Shown in pieces: positions 1 through 8,599 of a stretch of 64,000 nucleotides of DNA. The notes beneath the pieces were generated by a model. It saw only the letters and a program-made list of their open reading frames with translations. It searched no databases and was not told the origin of the DNA. The DNA is taken from contig NZ_BSOW01000021.1 in the NCBI RefSeq assembly GCF_030160715.1, positions 62,001-126,000 on the forward strand. The letters run 5' to 3'. A program made the translations under genes and the position numbers. This stretch comes from Bradyrhizobium iriomotense. Its GTDB lineage: Bacteria; Pseudomonadota; Alphaproteobacteria; Rhizobiales; Xanthobacteraceae. Numbering within the stretch: position 1 is the first letter of the stretch; every line of letters starts with the position of its first letter.

Positions 1-434
1 ATGGTCATCAACAGCGTGTCGTGGTTTTTGACGTGGGCAAGCTCATGCGCGATCACGCCGGCGAGCTCCTCGCGGCTGAGCTGATGCATCAAGCCGGTGG
101 TGACGGCCACCGCGGCATTCTGCGGATTGCGGCCCGTGGCGAACGCGTTGGGCTGCGCCTCGTCCATCACGAACACGCGCGGCATCGGTAGCCCCGCACG
201 GCCCGCAAGCTCGGCGACGATGCCGACGAGTTCCGGCGCGCTGGCGCGGTCGACCTCATGGGCGCCGTACATCGAGAGCACCATGCGGTCGGAGTTCCAG
301 TAGGTGAAGAGATTGGTCGCCGCCGCGATTACCAGCGCGATCATGGCCCCTGTGGCGCCGCCGATGAGATAGCCGACGCCCATGAACAGGGCAGTGAGGC
401 CTGCGAGCAGCAAAGCGGTACGGAAATAGTTCAT
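1..434 (-). CDS. htpX: Zinc metalloprotease HtpX, N-terminal part (cut by window edge)
   Basis: Membrane M48-family zinc endopeptidase that takes part in quality control of damaged inner-membrane proteins. The gene starts at 434 (ATG) and its C-terminus lies outside the window, so about 144 codons are visible. The protein begins MNYFRTALLLAGLTALFMG, with two hydrophobic segments in the first 45 residues, followed by the TYWNSDRMVLSMYGA stretch typical of HtpX. The zinc-binding motif HELAH is read just before the window edge (reverse strand of about 29-43), followed by the family-typical VKNHDTLLM. Function rests on known family motifs; the distal third zinc ligand cannot be checked here. Confidence 0.95.
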   Translation of the reverse strand, partial: MNYFRTALLLAGLTALFMGVGYLIGGATGAMIALVIAAATNLFTYWNSDRMVLSMYGAHEVDRASAPELVGIVAELAGRAGLPMPRVFVMDEAQPNAFATGRNPQNAAVAVTTGLMHQLSREELAGVIAHELAHVKNHDTLLMT

Positions 435-721
435 CGCCGTCTCCCTGGCCGGCCAGGGCGACCGCCTTTGGCCGGCGCCCTCGACGTAGGAACGCAGCTG
501 GCCACCGCAAGGCCATCCCGGTGCGTCGCCGGGCCGCGGCGAAAGGGCGCGAGCAACGTTTCCACCGTCGCTAAAGCTTGACCGGCATTTGCCCAAAAAC
601 ACACGCTGGGGTTTAGAGGATTGGAAAGCGCAGCTTCGGCTTAATCGGCGTCAGCCGGGCACGCCGAGCGGTCCTTGCGCATTAACCGGTTCCGCCTGCA
701 CCCGTCAGCAAGGTGACTGCC
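435..721. other. Intergenic region between divergent htpX and the HlyD-like gene
   Basis: About 280 bases without a convincing gene. Short ORFs on both strands have no recognisable product. It must carry the promoters of both divergent genes, but I could not assign convincing -35/-10 boxes. Confidence 0.5.
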
Positions 722-2065
722 ATGATGGACCGCTCTCGCACCGCTTCCGTCGACGACGCATCCTCCGCTCACAGCACGAAAGGTGACGCCAAGGGCCTGC
801 AACGGACCTTGCAGGAGGAGCTGTTTGCCCATGAGGAACACAGCCCCGGGCCGGATGCCCGGACGGAGCCTCCGGAACCGGCCTGGCACTGGCCGCATTT
901 GCGGCGCGGAGCGAAGATCGCCTTGGGGCTTGCCATCATCGCCGTGTTCGGCTGGCTGCCGCTGCGCGCAATGTGGCAGAATTCCAGCGTCGAGGCCGTG
1001 CTGAACTCCCGCCTCGTCACCCTGCGCGCGCCGATCGGGGGGCGCGTGGCCGCCGCCACCCCCCTCAAGGACCAGGCCAGGCTCGAGGCCGGCACCGTCG
1101 TGCTGCGCGTGGTGAACTCGCGCAGCGATCGCACGCGGCTCGACGATCTCCGACGGCAGAAGTTGCGCCTGGAGAACGAGCGGCCGAGCATCGCCGCCAA
1201 GCTCGCCACGGCGCAGACCGCGCAAGCGGACCTGGCGCGGCAGGCCGCGCAGTTCAGGGACGGGCGCGTGCTCCAGCTCGAAGCGCGCATCGCCGAGATC
1301 CAGACCTCTATCGAGGCGGCGGCAGCGCGACGCGAGGAGGCCAGCGCCGCCGTCGACCGCGCCTCGTCGCTCGCCAAGACCGGCAACGTCTCCACTGTCG
1401 AGCTCGCGCGGTTGACGCGCGAGCTTTCGGTGGCCCAGCAAACCGAGCTCGGCGCGCGCAAGCGGCTCGATGCAGCCAAGGTCGAGCTGACCGCGGCGAA
1501 AGCCGGCTCGTTCCTCGGCGACAGCTACAACGACCGACCGAGCTCGGTGCAGCGCGAGGAGGAGATGCGCCAGCGCGCGCATGATCTCGAGGCGGATCTG
1601 GCGCGCATCGATACCGAGATCACCTGGCTCGGCAACGAGCTCATCGTCGAGGAGGTCCGCTTCGCCGATCTCTCCGAGGCCGACATCAAGACCCCGGTGG
1701 CGGGCCGCGTCTGGGAGATGATGACCGCGCCGGGCGAGGACGTGCAGGCCGGCCAGCCCCTGCTCAAGGTGCTCGATTGCAGCGGCGCCGTGATCACGGC
1801 CAACGTCACCGAGAGCGTCTATAACCGCCTTCAGCTTGGCGACCACGCCACGTTCGAGCCCAATGACGGCGCCGAGCCGATCGCCGGCACCGTCGTCAAT
1901 CTCACCGGCGCTGCCGGCGCGCCCGCCAATCTCGCCATCAATCCCGATGCGCTGAGCAAGGAGCCCTATCGCGTGACGGTGGCGATCGGCGATGCCGACG
2001 CGCACGGCTGCACGGTGGGACGGACCGGCCGCGTCGTCTTTGGCCGCAACGAGACCGCGCCATGA
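722..2065 (+). CDS. HlyD-family membrane-fusion / polysaccharide secretion accessory protein
   Basis: A 447-residue periplasmic adaptor anchored by one N-terminal membrane segment (IALGLAIIAVFGWLPLRAM, about residues 65-85). A lipoyl-like half motif follows (LVTLRAPIGGRVAA), then a long alpha-helical coiled coil (about residues 125-280, rich in A, E, R and Q), a second lipoyl half (DIKTPVAGRVWEM) and a beta-barrel C-terminus. This is the standard HlyD/Alg44-like order. The stop overlaps the ATG of the PilZ-GT2 synthase (ATGA), so the two are translationally coupled and probably form one export complex, comparable to the CrdA/Alg44 partners of curdlan and alginate synthases. ATG 722 is preferred over GTG 713 because AAGG lies about 7 bases upstream. 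The polymer is unknown. Confidence 0.85.
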   Translation: MMDRSRTASVDDASSAHSTKGDAKGLQRTLQEELFAHEEHSPGPDARTEPPEPAWHWPHLRRGAKIALGLAIIAVFGWLPLRAMWQNSSVEAVLNSRLVTLRAPIGGRVAAATPLKDQARLEAGTVVLRVVNSRSDRTRLDDLRRQKLRLENERPSIAAKLATAQTAQADLARQAAQFRDGRVLQLEARIAEIQTSIEAAAARREEASAAVDRASSLAKTGNVSTVELARLTRELSVAQQTELGARKRLDAAKVELTAAKAGSFLGDSYNDRPSSVQREEEMRQRAHDLEADLARIDTEITWLGNELIVEEVRFADLSEADIKTPVAGRVWEMMTAPGEDVQAGQPLLKVLDCSGAVITANVTESVYNRLQLGDHATFEPNDGAEPIAGTVVNLTGAAGAPANLAINPDALSKEPYRVTVAIGDADAHGCTVGRTGRVVFGRNETAP

Positions 2066-4002
2066 TGGCAGCGCTGGCGCCCGGCTTCCTCGCGCTCGGC
2101 GCCTTCATGGCGATCGCGCCGCTGCTCCGGCGCGAGAGCACGCCGGCGCGCGCATGCCTTGCCGGCGTGTCGTTCGTCCTGCTCGTGCGCTACTTCCACT
2201 GGCGCGTGACGCAGACGCTGCCGCCCCTCGGCCTGACGGCGGATGCGATGGTCGGCTATCCCTTCATGCTGGTGGAGGCAGCGTCGATGATCGCAGTGGC
2301 GCTGTCGATCCTGTTCCTGAGCCGGACGATCGACCGCTCCACGTCCGCCAGGATCGACGGCCGCGCCACCGACCCGGGCGCGCCGCTGGTCGACGTCTTC
2401 ATCTGCACCTACAACGAGGAGCGGTCGATCCTCGAGCGCACGATCATCGGCGCAACCGGGATGGAGTACGGCAACTATCGCGTCTGGGTGCTCGATGACG
2501 GACGCCGGCTGTGGCTGCGGCGGCTTGCCGGCGAGCTCGGCTGCCGCTATCTCACCCGCCCCGACAACCGCCACGCCAAGGCGGGCAACATCAACCACGC
2601 GCTCGCGCACGTCGGAGAGCTCGCCGAGCGGCCGGATTTCGTCGCCGTCCTCGACGCCGATTTCGTGCCACGGCCCGACTTTCTCGCCAAAACCATCAGC
2701 CTGATGGACGATGCATCCGCCGGCGTGGTGCAGACGCCGCAGCATTTCATCAACCCCGATCCGATCCAGACCAACCTCGCCGCCACGGACGTATGGCCGG
2801 ACGAGCAGCGCTTCTTCTTCGACATCCTGATGCCGGCCAAGGATGCCTGGGGCGTCGCGTTCTGCTGCGGCACGTCCTCGCTGATCCGCTACGACGGCCT
2901 GAAGGCGATCGGCGGCTTTCCGACCGATTCGGTCACGGAGGACTATCTCGTCACGCTGCGCCTGAAGGAGCGCGGGCTGAACACCATCTATCTCAACGAG
3001 CGCCTGACCATCGGTCTCGCGCCGGAGGGACTGAAGGAATACATCACCCAGCGCGGCCGCTGGTGTCTCGGCTTCATGCAGATCGTGCGCGGCCGCAGCG
3101 GGCCGCTATCGCGGACGTCGAAGCTCGCGTTCATCGACCGGTTGTCACTGGTCGACGCCTTTATGAGCTGGACTGCGGTCTACTTCGCCAAGATGTTCGG
3201 GCTCGTGGTGCCCTGGCTGTTCCTGCTGCTCGGCATCAAGGCGGTGCAGGCGGACCTCACCGAACTCCTGCAGTTCTTCCTGCCGTTCTATGTCTGGCAT
3301 GGACTGACGATGGCGTGGCTGTCGCACGGCCGTTCGCTGGCCATGATGACGGACGTGTCGCAGCTCGTGGCGGCGCCCGCGGTGCTGAAAGCCGTGACCA
3401 CAGGCCTGTTGAAGCCGAAAGGGCACAAGTTCAAGGTCACCGCGAAAGGCGGCGAGCGCGGCAGGAAATTCGTCGAATGGCCGCTGCTGCGGCTCTATGG
3501 CACTGCGCTCGTCATCACGCTCGCGGCCATCGCCTATGCCTTCATCCTGCACCTGCGCGGCGAGAACATAGCCTATGGCGGGCTGGCGCTGGCCTGGAGC
3601 TTCTACAACGCGCTCATCCTCACCGTTGTCTGCTTCGTCTGCATCGAGCAGCCGCGCAAGCGCAAGGCGGAGCGCTTCGTTCGCAACGAGGCGATCCTGC
3701 TGCGTCAGGGCGGCAAGTCGCACCTCGCGCGGCTCGCCGATCTCTCCATCACCGGCGCGCGGCTGATCGACCCCGATCCACCCGCGATCGGCAGCACGAT
3801 CGAATGCCGAATCTATGGTCGCTCCATCGCGGCCGTCGTGGTGCGGCGGACGGTGGACGGATTTGCCGTCAGGTTCGAGGAAGGCATGGACACGCGCGTC
3901 CATGCGATCCGGGCGTTCTATGCCGGCGAATATGTCCGCGCCTATCGTGGTATCCGGGCGCTCCCGGTCGGCAAGGCGCTCTTGCTGCGGCTGTTTGGCT
4001 AG
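2062..4002 (+). CDS. Processive family 2 glycosyltransferase with C-terminal PilZ domain (cellulose/curdlan synthase-like)
   Basis: Inner-membrane polysaccharide synthase of 646 residues. There are two or three N-terminal membrane segments, then a cytosolic GT2 domain with all processive-synthase motifs: DDG (145-147), DAD (198-200), TED (292-294) and QRGRW (330-334, the QxxRW signature). Several C-terminal membrane helices follow. The last 115 residues form a PilZ domain carrying both c-di-GMP contacts, RKAER (RxxxR, 534-538) and DLSITG (DxSxxG, 560-565), so allosteric activation by c-di-GMP is expected. The start overlaps the upstream HlyD-like gene by 4 bases. The family resembles BcsA and the curdlan synthase CrdS, but no BcsB, BcsZ or BcsC gene is nearby, so the product need not be cellulose. 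Confidence 0.92.
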   Translation: MMAALAPGFLALGAFMAIAPLLRRESTPARACLAGVSFVLLVRYFHWRVTQTLPPLGLTADAMVGYPFMLVEAASMIAVALSILFLSRTIDRSTSARIDGRATDPGAPLVDVFICTYNEERSILERTIIGATGMEYGNYRVWVLDDGRRLWLRRLAGELGCRYLTRPDNRHAKAGNINHALAHVGELAERPDFVAVLDADFVPRPDFLAKTISLMDDASAGVVQTPQHFINPDPIQTNLAATDVWPDEQRFFFDILMPAKDAWGVAFCCGTSSLIRYDGLKAIGGFPTDSVTEDYLVTLRLKERGLNTIYLNERLTIGLAPEGLKEYITQRGRWCLGFMQIVRGRSGPLSRTSKLAFIDRLSLVDAFMSWTAVYFAKMFGLVVPWLFLLLGIKAVQADLTELLQFFLPFYVWHGLTMAWLSHGRSLAMMTDVSQLVAAPAVLKAVTTGLLKPKGHKFKVTAKGGERGRKFVEWPLLRLYGTALVITLAAIAYAFILHLRGENIAYGGLALAWSFYNALILTVVCFVCIEQPRKRKAERFVRNEAILLRQGGKSHLARLADLSITGARLIDPDPPAIGSTIECRIYGRSIAAVVVRRTVDGFAVRFEEGMDTRVHAIRAFYAGEYVRAYRGIRALPVGKALLLRLFG

Positions 4003-4086
4003 GTTCCCAGGGGATGGCGTGAGGCCTTCACTTCACCTAGACTCCGGCAGATTTCCACGACTGCCCTTCCCTCCGCCGGAACCCTT

Positions 4087-5388
4087 ATGAACCAGATCCG
4101 ATTTGCGATCGCGGCCGTCACGTTGCTCGCGCTTTCCGCCACCGCTTCCGCGCAATTGCTCCCGCCACCGGCAAGGCCCGTTGCGCCGAAGCCCGCTGCG
4201 CCCTCGCCGCGCGCGGCCTCGTGCCACAACGGCGCGAGCTTCGATCGCTTCCTCGCCGACGTGAAGCAACAGGCGATCGCCGCGGGTGTGTCGCAGCGCG
4301 CGCTCAGCGAGGCCTCGCCCTACCTCGTCTACGATCAGGGCATCGTCAACCGTGACCGCGGCCAGCGCGTGTTCGGCCAGCTCTTCACCGAATTCGCCGG
4401 GCGGATGGCCGCGACCTATCGCATGCAGAACGGCCAGCAGCACATCAAGCAATACGCGGCGGCGTTCGCGCGCGCCGAGAAGGATTACGGCGTGCCGCCG
4501 GCGGTGATCGCCGCGTTCTGGGGGCTGGAGAGCGATTTCGGCGCCAACATGGGCAATCTGCCGACGCTGAAATCACTGGTGTCGCTCGCCTATGACTGCC
4601 GCCGCTCGGAGATGTTCGTGGGCGAGACCATCGCCGCGCTCAAGGTGATCGACCGCGGCGATCTCACGCCCGATGAGATGATCGGCTCCTGGGCCGGCGA
4701 GCTCGGGCAGACGCAATTTTTGCCGACGCACTACGTCAACTACGCCGTCGATTATGACGGCGACGGCCGGCGCGACCTCTTGCGCAGCGGGCCCGACGTG
4801 ATCGGCTCGACCGCGAACTACATCGCCAACGGCTTGAAGTGGCGGCGCGGCGAGCCGTGGCTGGAAGAGATCAAGGTGCCTGCAAACCTGCCCTGGGAGC
4901 AGACCGATCTTTCCGTGCAACAGCCGCGCTCGAAATGGGCACAGCTGGGCGTGACCTATCCCGACGGCCGGCCGCTGCCGAACGACAATCTCGCGGCTTC
5001 CGTGCTGCTGCCGATGGGGCGGACGGGGCCGGCCTTCATGGCCTATCCGAATTTCGCTGCCTACACCGAGTGGAATAATTCGCTGATCTATTCCACCACC
5101 GCCGGTTACCTCGCCTCGCGCATCGCAGGCGCGGCTCCCATGCGCAAGCCGGCGCAGCCGGTGGCGCAACTGCCGTTCAACGAGCTGAGGGAATTGCAGC
5201 AGCTCCTGGTGCGCGCCGGCTTCAACGTCGGCAAGGTCGACGGCGTACTGGGCCAGCAGAGCCGCAGCGCGGTGAAAGCGATGCAGATCAAGTACGGCCT
5301 GCCCGCGGATTCCTGGCCGACGGCGGAGCTGCTCGCGCGCATGCGCGGCGGCACCGCACAGGCGCAGCCGGCGGGCGTGGTGCGGTAG
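4087..5388 (+). CDS. Lytic murein transglycosylase (MltB/SLT_2 type) with peptidoglycan-binding domain
   Basis: Secreted cell-wall enzyme of 433 residues that cleaves MurNAc-GlcNAc bonds to 1,6-anhydro ends. A Sec signal peptide (ends about SATASA, residue 22) is followed by a Pro/Ala-rich linker. The SLT_2 catalytic domain contains FWGLESDFGANMG, with the predicted catalytic Glu at 148, then the typical GELGQTQFLPTHY segment. A C-terminal peptidoglycan-binding repeat follows (LQQLLVRAGFNVGKVDGVLG). It lies 84 bases downstream of the polysaccharide synthase on the same strand and may open the wall for the export complex, but that link is inferred from position only. Confidence 0.93.
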   Translation: MNQIRFAIAAVTLLALSATASAQLLPPPARPVAPKPAAPSPRAASCHNGASFDRFLADVKQQAIAAGVSQRALSEASPYLVYDQGIVNRDRGQRVFGQLFTEFAGRMAATYRMQNGQQHIKQYAAAFARAEKDYGVPPAVIAAFWGLESDFGANMGNLPTLKSLVSLAYDCRRSEMFVGETIAALKVIDRGDLTPDEMIGSWAGELGQTQFLPTHYVNYAVDYDGDGRRDLLRSGPDVIGSTANYIANGLKWRRGEPWLEEIKVPANLPWEQTDLSVQQPRSKWAQLGVTYPDGRPLPNDNLAASVLLPMGRTGPAFMAYPNFAAYTEWNNSLIYSTTAGYLASRIAGAAPMRKPAQPVAQLPFNELRELQQLLVRAGFNVGKVDGVLGQQSRSAVKAMQIKYGLPADSWPTAELLARMRGGTAQAQPAGVVR

Positions 5389-5448
5389 AATTTTTAATCT
5401 GCGAGCGCCACCACGGCGATTGTATTTTCCTGCGACGCTCCCATGTCT

Positions 5449-5476
5449 TGGGATCAGGATACCTCCTGACATCCCA
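5449..5476 (+). other. Imperfect hairpin in the leader of the DUF1993 gene
   Basis: TGGGATCAGGA and TCCTGACATCCCA can pair with a two-base bulge around a short loop, 18 bases before the start codon. It could be a transcription-end stem for the transglycosylase or a leader structure, but no U-tract follows. Confidence 0.3.
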
Positions 5477-5494
5477 ACGAGAAGAGAGCATCAC

Positions 5495-5998
5495 ATGTCC
5501 TTTTACGACGCCGTCGTCCCTGCCTATGTGCAGATGCTGAACAGTCTCTCCGGTCTGCTCACCAAGGCGGAAGCCCATTGCGCGGCCAGGAAGATCGAGC
5601 CCAGCGTGCTGATCGGATCCCGGCTTTTCCCGGACATGCTGCCGTTCGGCAAGCAGATCCAGCTCGTCAGCGACTTCGCGGCCAAGGGCTGCGCGCGGCT
5701 CACGCATACGGAAGTGCCGTCGATGCCGGACACCGAGACGACGTTCGCGGAATTGAAACAGCGGCTGGCGAAGACGATCGACTTCGTGAAATCGTTCAAG
5801 CCGGAGCAGTTCAACGGCGCCGACGCCAAGGACGTCACATTCCCGGCCGGTCCCGACCGGACCGTGACATTGAAGGGGCAGCAATTCTTCAGCTCGGTCT
5901 CCCTGCCGAACTTCTATTTCCATGCCGCGACCGCGCACGGAATCCTGCGTCACAATGGTGTCGAGATCGGCAAGCGCGATTTCCTCGGCATGACCTGA
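5495..5998 (+). CDS. DUF1993 family protein
   Basis: A cytosolic protein of 167 residues that matches the DUF1993 pattern: N-terminal SFYDAVVPAYVQMLNSLSGLL, a helical body, and the C-terminal PNFYFHAATAHGILRHNGVEIGKRDF-like stretch. Members are distantly related to DinB/YfiT-like four-helix bundles, but their activity is not established. The start at 5495 is chosen over an in-frame upstream ATG (5420) because GAAGAGAG precedes it and the extra 25 residues look non-coding. No operon partner is evident: the next gene starts 200 bases downstream. Confidence 0.88.
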   Translation: MSFYDAVVPAYVQMLNSLSGLLTKAEAHCAARKIEPSVLIGSRLFPDMLPFGKQIQLVSDFAAKGCARLTHTEVPSMPDTETTFAELKQRLAKTIDFVKSFKPEQFNGADAKDVTFPAGPDRTVTLKGQQFFSSVSLPNFYFHAATAHGILRHNGVEIGKRDFLGMT

Positions 5999-6198
5999 AA
6001 TTTGTGATCCATATTTTCCGCGGCACGGAGATCAACTCCGCTGCCGCGGACGAATTTGCAGAAGAGACATCCTCTTTCGGCATCGTCACTGCCGTCTTGG
6101 CGCAGCTCTCCTGCAGTTTCTGAATAGCTGCGCCCTTGCGCGGCGTGCGGCGATGCACAAGTGTTTCGTCACCTGTCATTGCCTGAGAGCATCCGCCC

Positions 6199-7302
6199 AT
6201 GAGCCGTCCGACCAAATTGTTTGAGCCCTATAAGCTTGGCCCGATCACGCTGCCCAATCGCTTCGTGATGGCGCCCCTGACGCGCAATCGCGCCGCGCCC
6301 GCGACTTTCGTGCCGAGCCCGCTCGCGGCCGACTATTACGGGCAGCGCGCCTCCGCCGGGCTGCTGGTCACCGAAGCAAGCCAGGTCTCCCAGCAGGGCC
6401 AGGGCTATCAGGACACGCCCGGCATCTACTCGAAAGACCAGGTCACCGGCTGGCGCAAGGTCACCGATCGCGTGCATGAGCGCGGCGGGCGCATCTTCAT
6501 CCAGCTCTGGCACGTCGGACGCATCTCGCACACCGCGCTTCAGGCCAATGCCGGCGCGCCGGTCGCCCCCTCCGCGATCCGCGCCAAGGGCAAGACCTTC
6601 GTCAACGGCACCTTCGCCGACGTCTCCGAGCCGCGCGCGCTCGAGCTCGCCGAAATTCCAGGGATCATCGACGATTTCAAGCGCGCCACGAGGAATGCGC
6701 TGGAGGCCGGTTTTGACGGCGTCGAGATCCACGGCGCCAACGGCTATCTGCTCGACCAGTTTGCCAAAGATGGCGCCAACAAGCGCACCGATGCTTACGG
6801 CGGCTCGATCGAGAACCGTGCGCGGCTGATGCTGGAAGTGTCAAAGGCCGTCGCCGCCGAGGCGGGCAGCGATCGCACCGGCATCCGCATCTCGCCGGTG
6901 ACGCCGGCAAACGATATCTCCGACAGCAATCCGCAAGCCCTGTTCGACCACATCGTCGACGGGCTCGATGCGCTCAAGCTCGTCTATCTGCACGTTGTCG
7001 AAGGCGCGACCGGCGGTCCGCGCGATTTCGCGCCGTTCGACTATGCGGACCTGCGCAAGCGCTTCTCCGGCGCCTACATCGCCAACAACGGCTACGATTT
7101 CGAGCTGGCGACCAAGGTGCTCGATACCGGCGCTGCCGACCTCATCGCGTTCGGCAAGCCGTTCATCTCCAACCCCGACCTGGTCGAGCGGTTGAAGAAG
7201 GGCGCGCCGCTCAATGAGTGGGACAAGAACACGTTCTATGGCGGCGGGGCGAAGGGCTACACGGACTATCCGTCGCTCGCGGCCGCGGACGCGGCGGAGT
7301 AA
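6199..7302 (+). CDS. Alkene reductase, Old Yellow Enzyme family (NemA/OPR-like)
   Basis: FMN-dependent NAD(P)H:enoate reductase of 367 residues, about the family length. It is a cytosolic TIM barrel that reduces activated C=C bonds (enones, maleimides, nitro compounds). Visible hallmarks are the N-terminal PNRFVMAPLTRNRA, the substrate-anion pair in EIHGANGYLLDQF (His and Asn), the RTDAYGGSIENR signature and the FMN phosphate loop near IAFGKPFISNPDLV. A single gene: a repeat and a bidirectional terminator separate it from the convergent LldD-type gene. No dedicated regulator is visible next to it. The physiological substrate cannot be told from sequence. Confidence 0.95.
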   Translation: MSRPTKLFEPYKLGPITLPNRFVMAPLTRNRAAPATFVPSPLAADYYGQRASAGLLVTEASQVSQQGQGYQDTPGIYSKDQVTGWRKVTDRVHERGGRIFIQLWHVGRISHTALQANAGAPVAPSAIRAKGKTFVNGTFADVSEPRALELAEIPGIIDDFKRATRNALEAGFDGVEIHGANGYLLDQFAKDGANKRTDAYGGSIENRARLMLEVSKAVAAEAGSDRTGIRISPVTPANDISDSNPQALFDHIVDGLDALKLVYLHVVEGATGGPRDFAPFDYADLRKRFSGAYIANNGYDFELATKVLDTGAADLIAFGKPFISNPDLVERLKKGAPLNEWDKNTFYGGGAKGYTDYPSLAAADAAE

Positions 7303-7314
7303 CGCCTCATCCGC

Positions 7315-7400
7315 CGTCATTGCGAGGAGCGAAGCGACGAAGCAATCCAGACTGTCCCCGCGAAAAGATTCTGGATTGCTTCGCTTCGCTCGCAATGACG
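7315..7400. repeat. REP-like palindrome, CGTCATTGCGAG family (copy 1)
   Basis: An 86-base imperfect inverted repeat beginning CGTCATTGCGAGGAGCGAAG and ending with its complement (CTCGCAATGACG). Inner arms GCAATCCAG and CTGGATTGC flank a variable loop. Related copies lie near 16188, 28260, 32280 and 45681, always between genes. Confidence 0.9.
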
Positions 7401-7427
7401 ATGTGGAAACACGCGAACCAATTGAGA

Positions 7428-7452
7428 AAGGCCGGGATTGCACCCGGCCTTT
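7428..7452. terminator. Bidirectional intrinsic terminator
   Basis: Perfect 10-base stem AAAGGCCGGG / CCCGGCCTTT with a short loop, between the convergent alkene reductase and LldD-type genes and 3 bases from the stop of the latter. The A and T runs at the stem base suit termination on both strands. Confidence 0.75.
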
Positions 7453-7455
7453 GTC

Positions 7456-8599
7456 TCATCGAAGCGACGCCTTTAGCTCCGTCACGCGCTCCGCGCCGAG
7501 AAACGCCATCGCGGTATCCATCTCAGTGATGACCATCCGCAGCACGGCTTCCGCACCGGCCTCGCCGCCGGCGGCAAGGCCCCAGAGCGGCAGGCGTCCG
7601 AGCAGCACGGCCTCGGCGCCGAGCGCGAGATATTTCAGCACGTCCGTGCCGCGACGAACGCCGCTGTCGGCGAGCACCGTCAGTCGTCCGCTCACGGCAT
7701 CCGCGATGGCCTGAATGCATTCCGCCGGCGCAGGCAGGCAATCGAGATTGCGGCCGCCATGGGCGGAAACCACGATTGCCTCACAGCCGAGCCCGGCGGC
7801 GGTCTCCGCATCCTTGACGGCCAAAACGCCCTTGACGATCAGCTTGCCTGGCCAGATCTCGCGCAGCCAGCGCAAATCGTCCCAGCTGAGGCGATGGTCG
7901 AGCTGCACGGCCTCCGCGATGCTCGGCCGGGTGATCGCCGTGCGGAACTCGTCCGGATAATGTCCGTAGGTCGGCATGCCTTCGCTCAGGAGATGGCGCG
8001 CGAGAAACACTGACGAGCCAGCGCGGATGCAGTGCGACGTCGAGCGTGCTGCGCAGGCTGGGCACGAACGGAATGCCGAAGCCGTTGCGCTTGTTGTACT
8101 CGCGGTTGGGTGAGACCGGCGTATCGACCGTGACGACCAGGGTCTCGCAGCCGCAGGCGCGGGCGCGCTCCAGAAGCCTTGCCGTGAGTGCCCGATGGCG
8201 CCAGACATAGAGCTGAAACCACAGCGTCGCATCGCGCGCGCCGCGCCGGATGGTTTCGACCGTCGTCACCGATTGCGTCGAGATGCAGACCGGAATACCG
8301 ACGCGCGAAGCCGCGCGCGCCAGTTTGGTCTCGCCATCATGCGCGACAAGACCGGCAAGCGCGGTCGGCGCCACGATGAGCGGTGCTGCGAGGCGCCGTC
8401 CGAGGAGCGTGGTGTCGAACGATCGCCTGTCGTGCCCGGTCAGCACCGATGGCGTCAACGTGATCTCATCGAGCGAGGCGCGCAGGCGCTTCAGCGCGAC
8501 CTCATCCTCCGTGCCGCGATCGATATAGTCGAACAGGCCGCGCGGCAGGAATTTTTGCGCAACGCCGCGGTAGTCGTCGGCATTCAGCAGCGCTCGCAT
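7456..8599 (-). pseudogene. FMN-dependent alpha-hydroxy-acid oxidase/dehydrogenase (LldD-like), frameshifted
   Basis: Together two overlapping frames rebuild one full-length (about 380 residue) FMN enzyme that oxidises L-2-hydroxy acids. Frame A (from ATG 8599) holds FDYIDRGTEDE, LIVAPTALAGL and the WFQLYV and TVDTPVSPNRE segments, up to DVALHPRW. The reading must then shift by one base near 8010-8022 to continue as SVFLARHLLSEG. The second frame carries the catalytic VVSAHGGRNLD (His-Gly-Gly-Arg) and LADSGVRRGTDVLKYLALGA FMN loop, ending at 7456. Everything else is conserved, so this is a recent inactivation or a sequencing error. The start overlaps the iclR stop by one base (TGATG). Confidence 0.88.

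Noticed and set aside
641..2005. 454-codon open frame on the minus strand opposite the HlyD-like gene
   Set aside because: It is a high-GC shadow frame rich in Arg, Gly, Ala and Leu with no domain; the plus strand encodes a full HlyD-type protein.
8005..8025. Programmed ribosomal frameshift in the LldD-like gene
   Set aside because: No X XXY YYZ slippery heptamer or following stem was seen; a mutation or read error explains it better.
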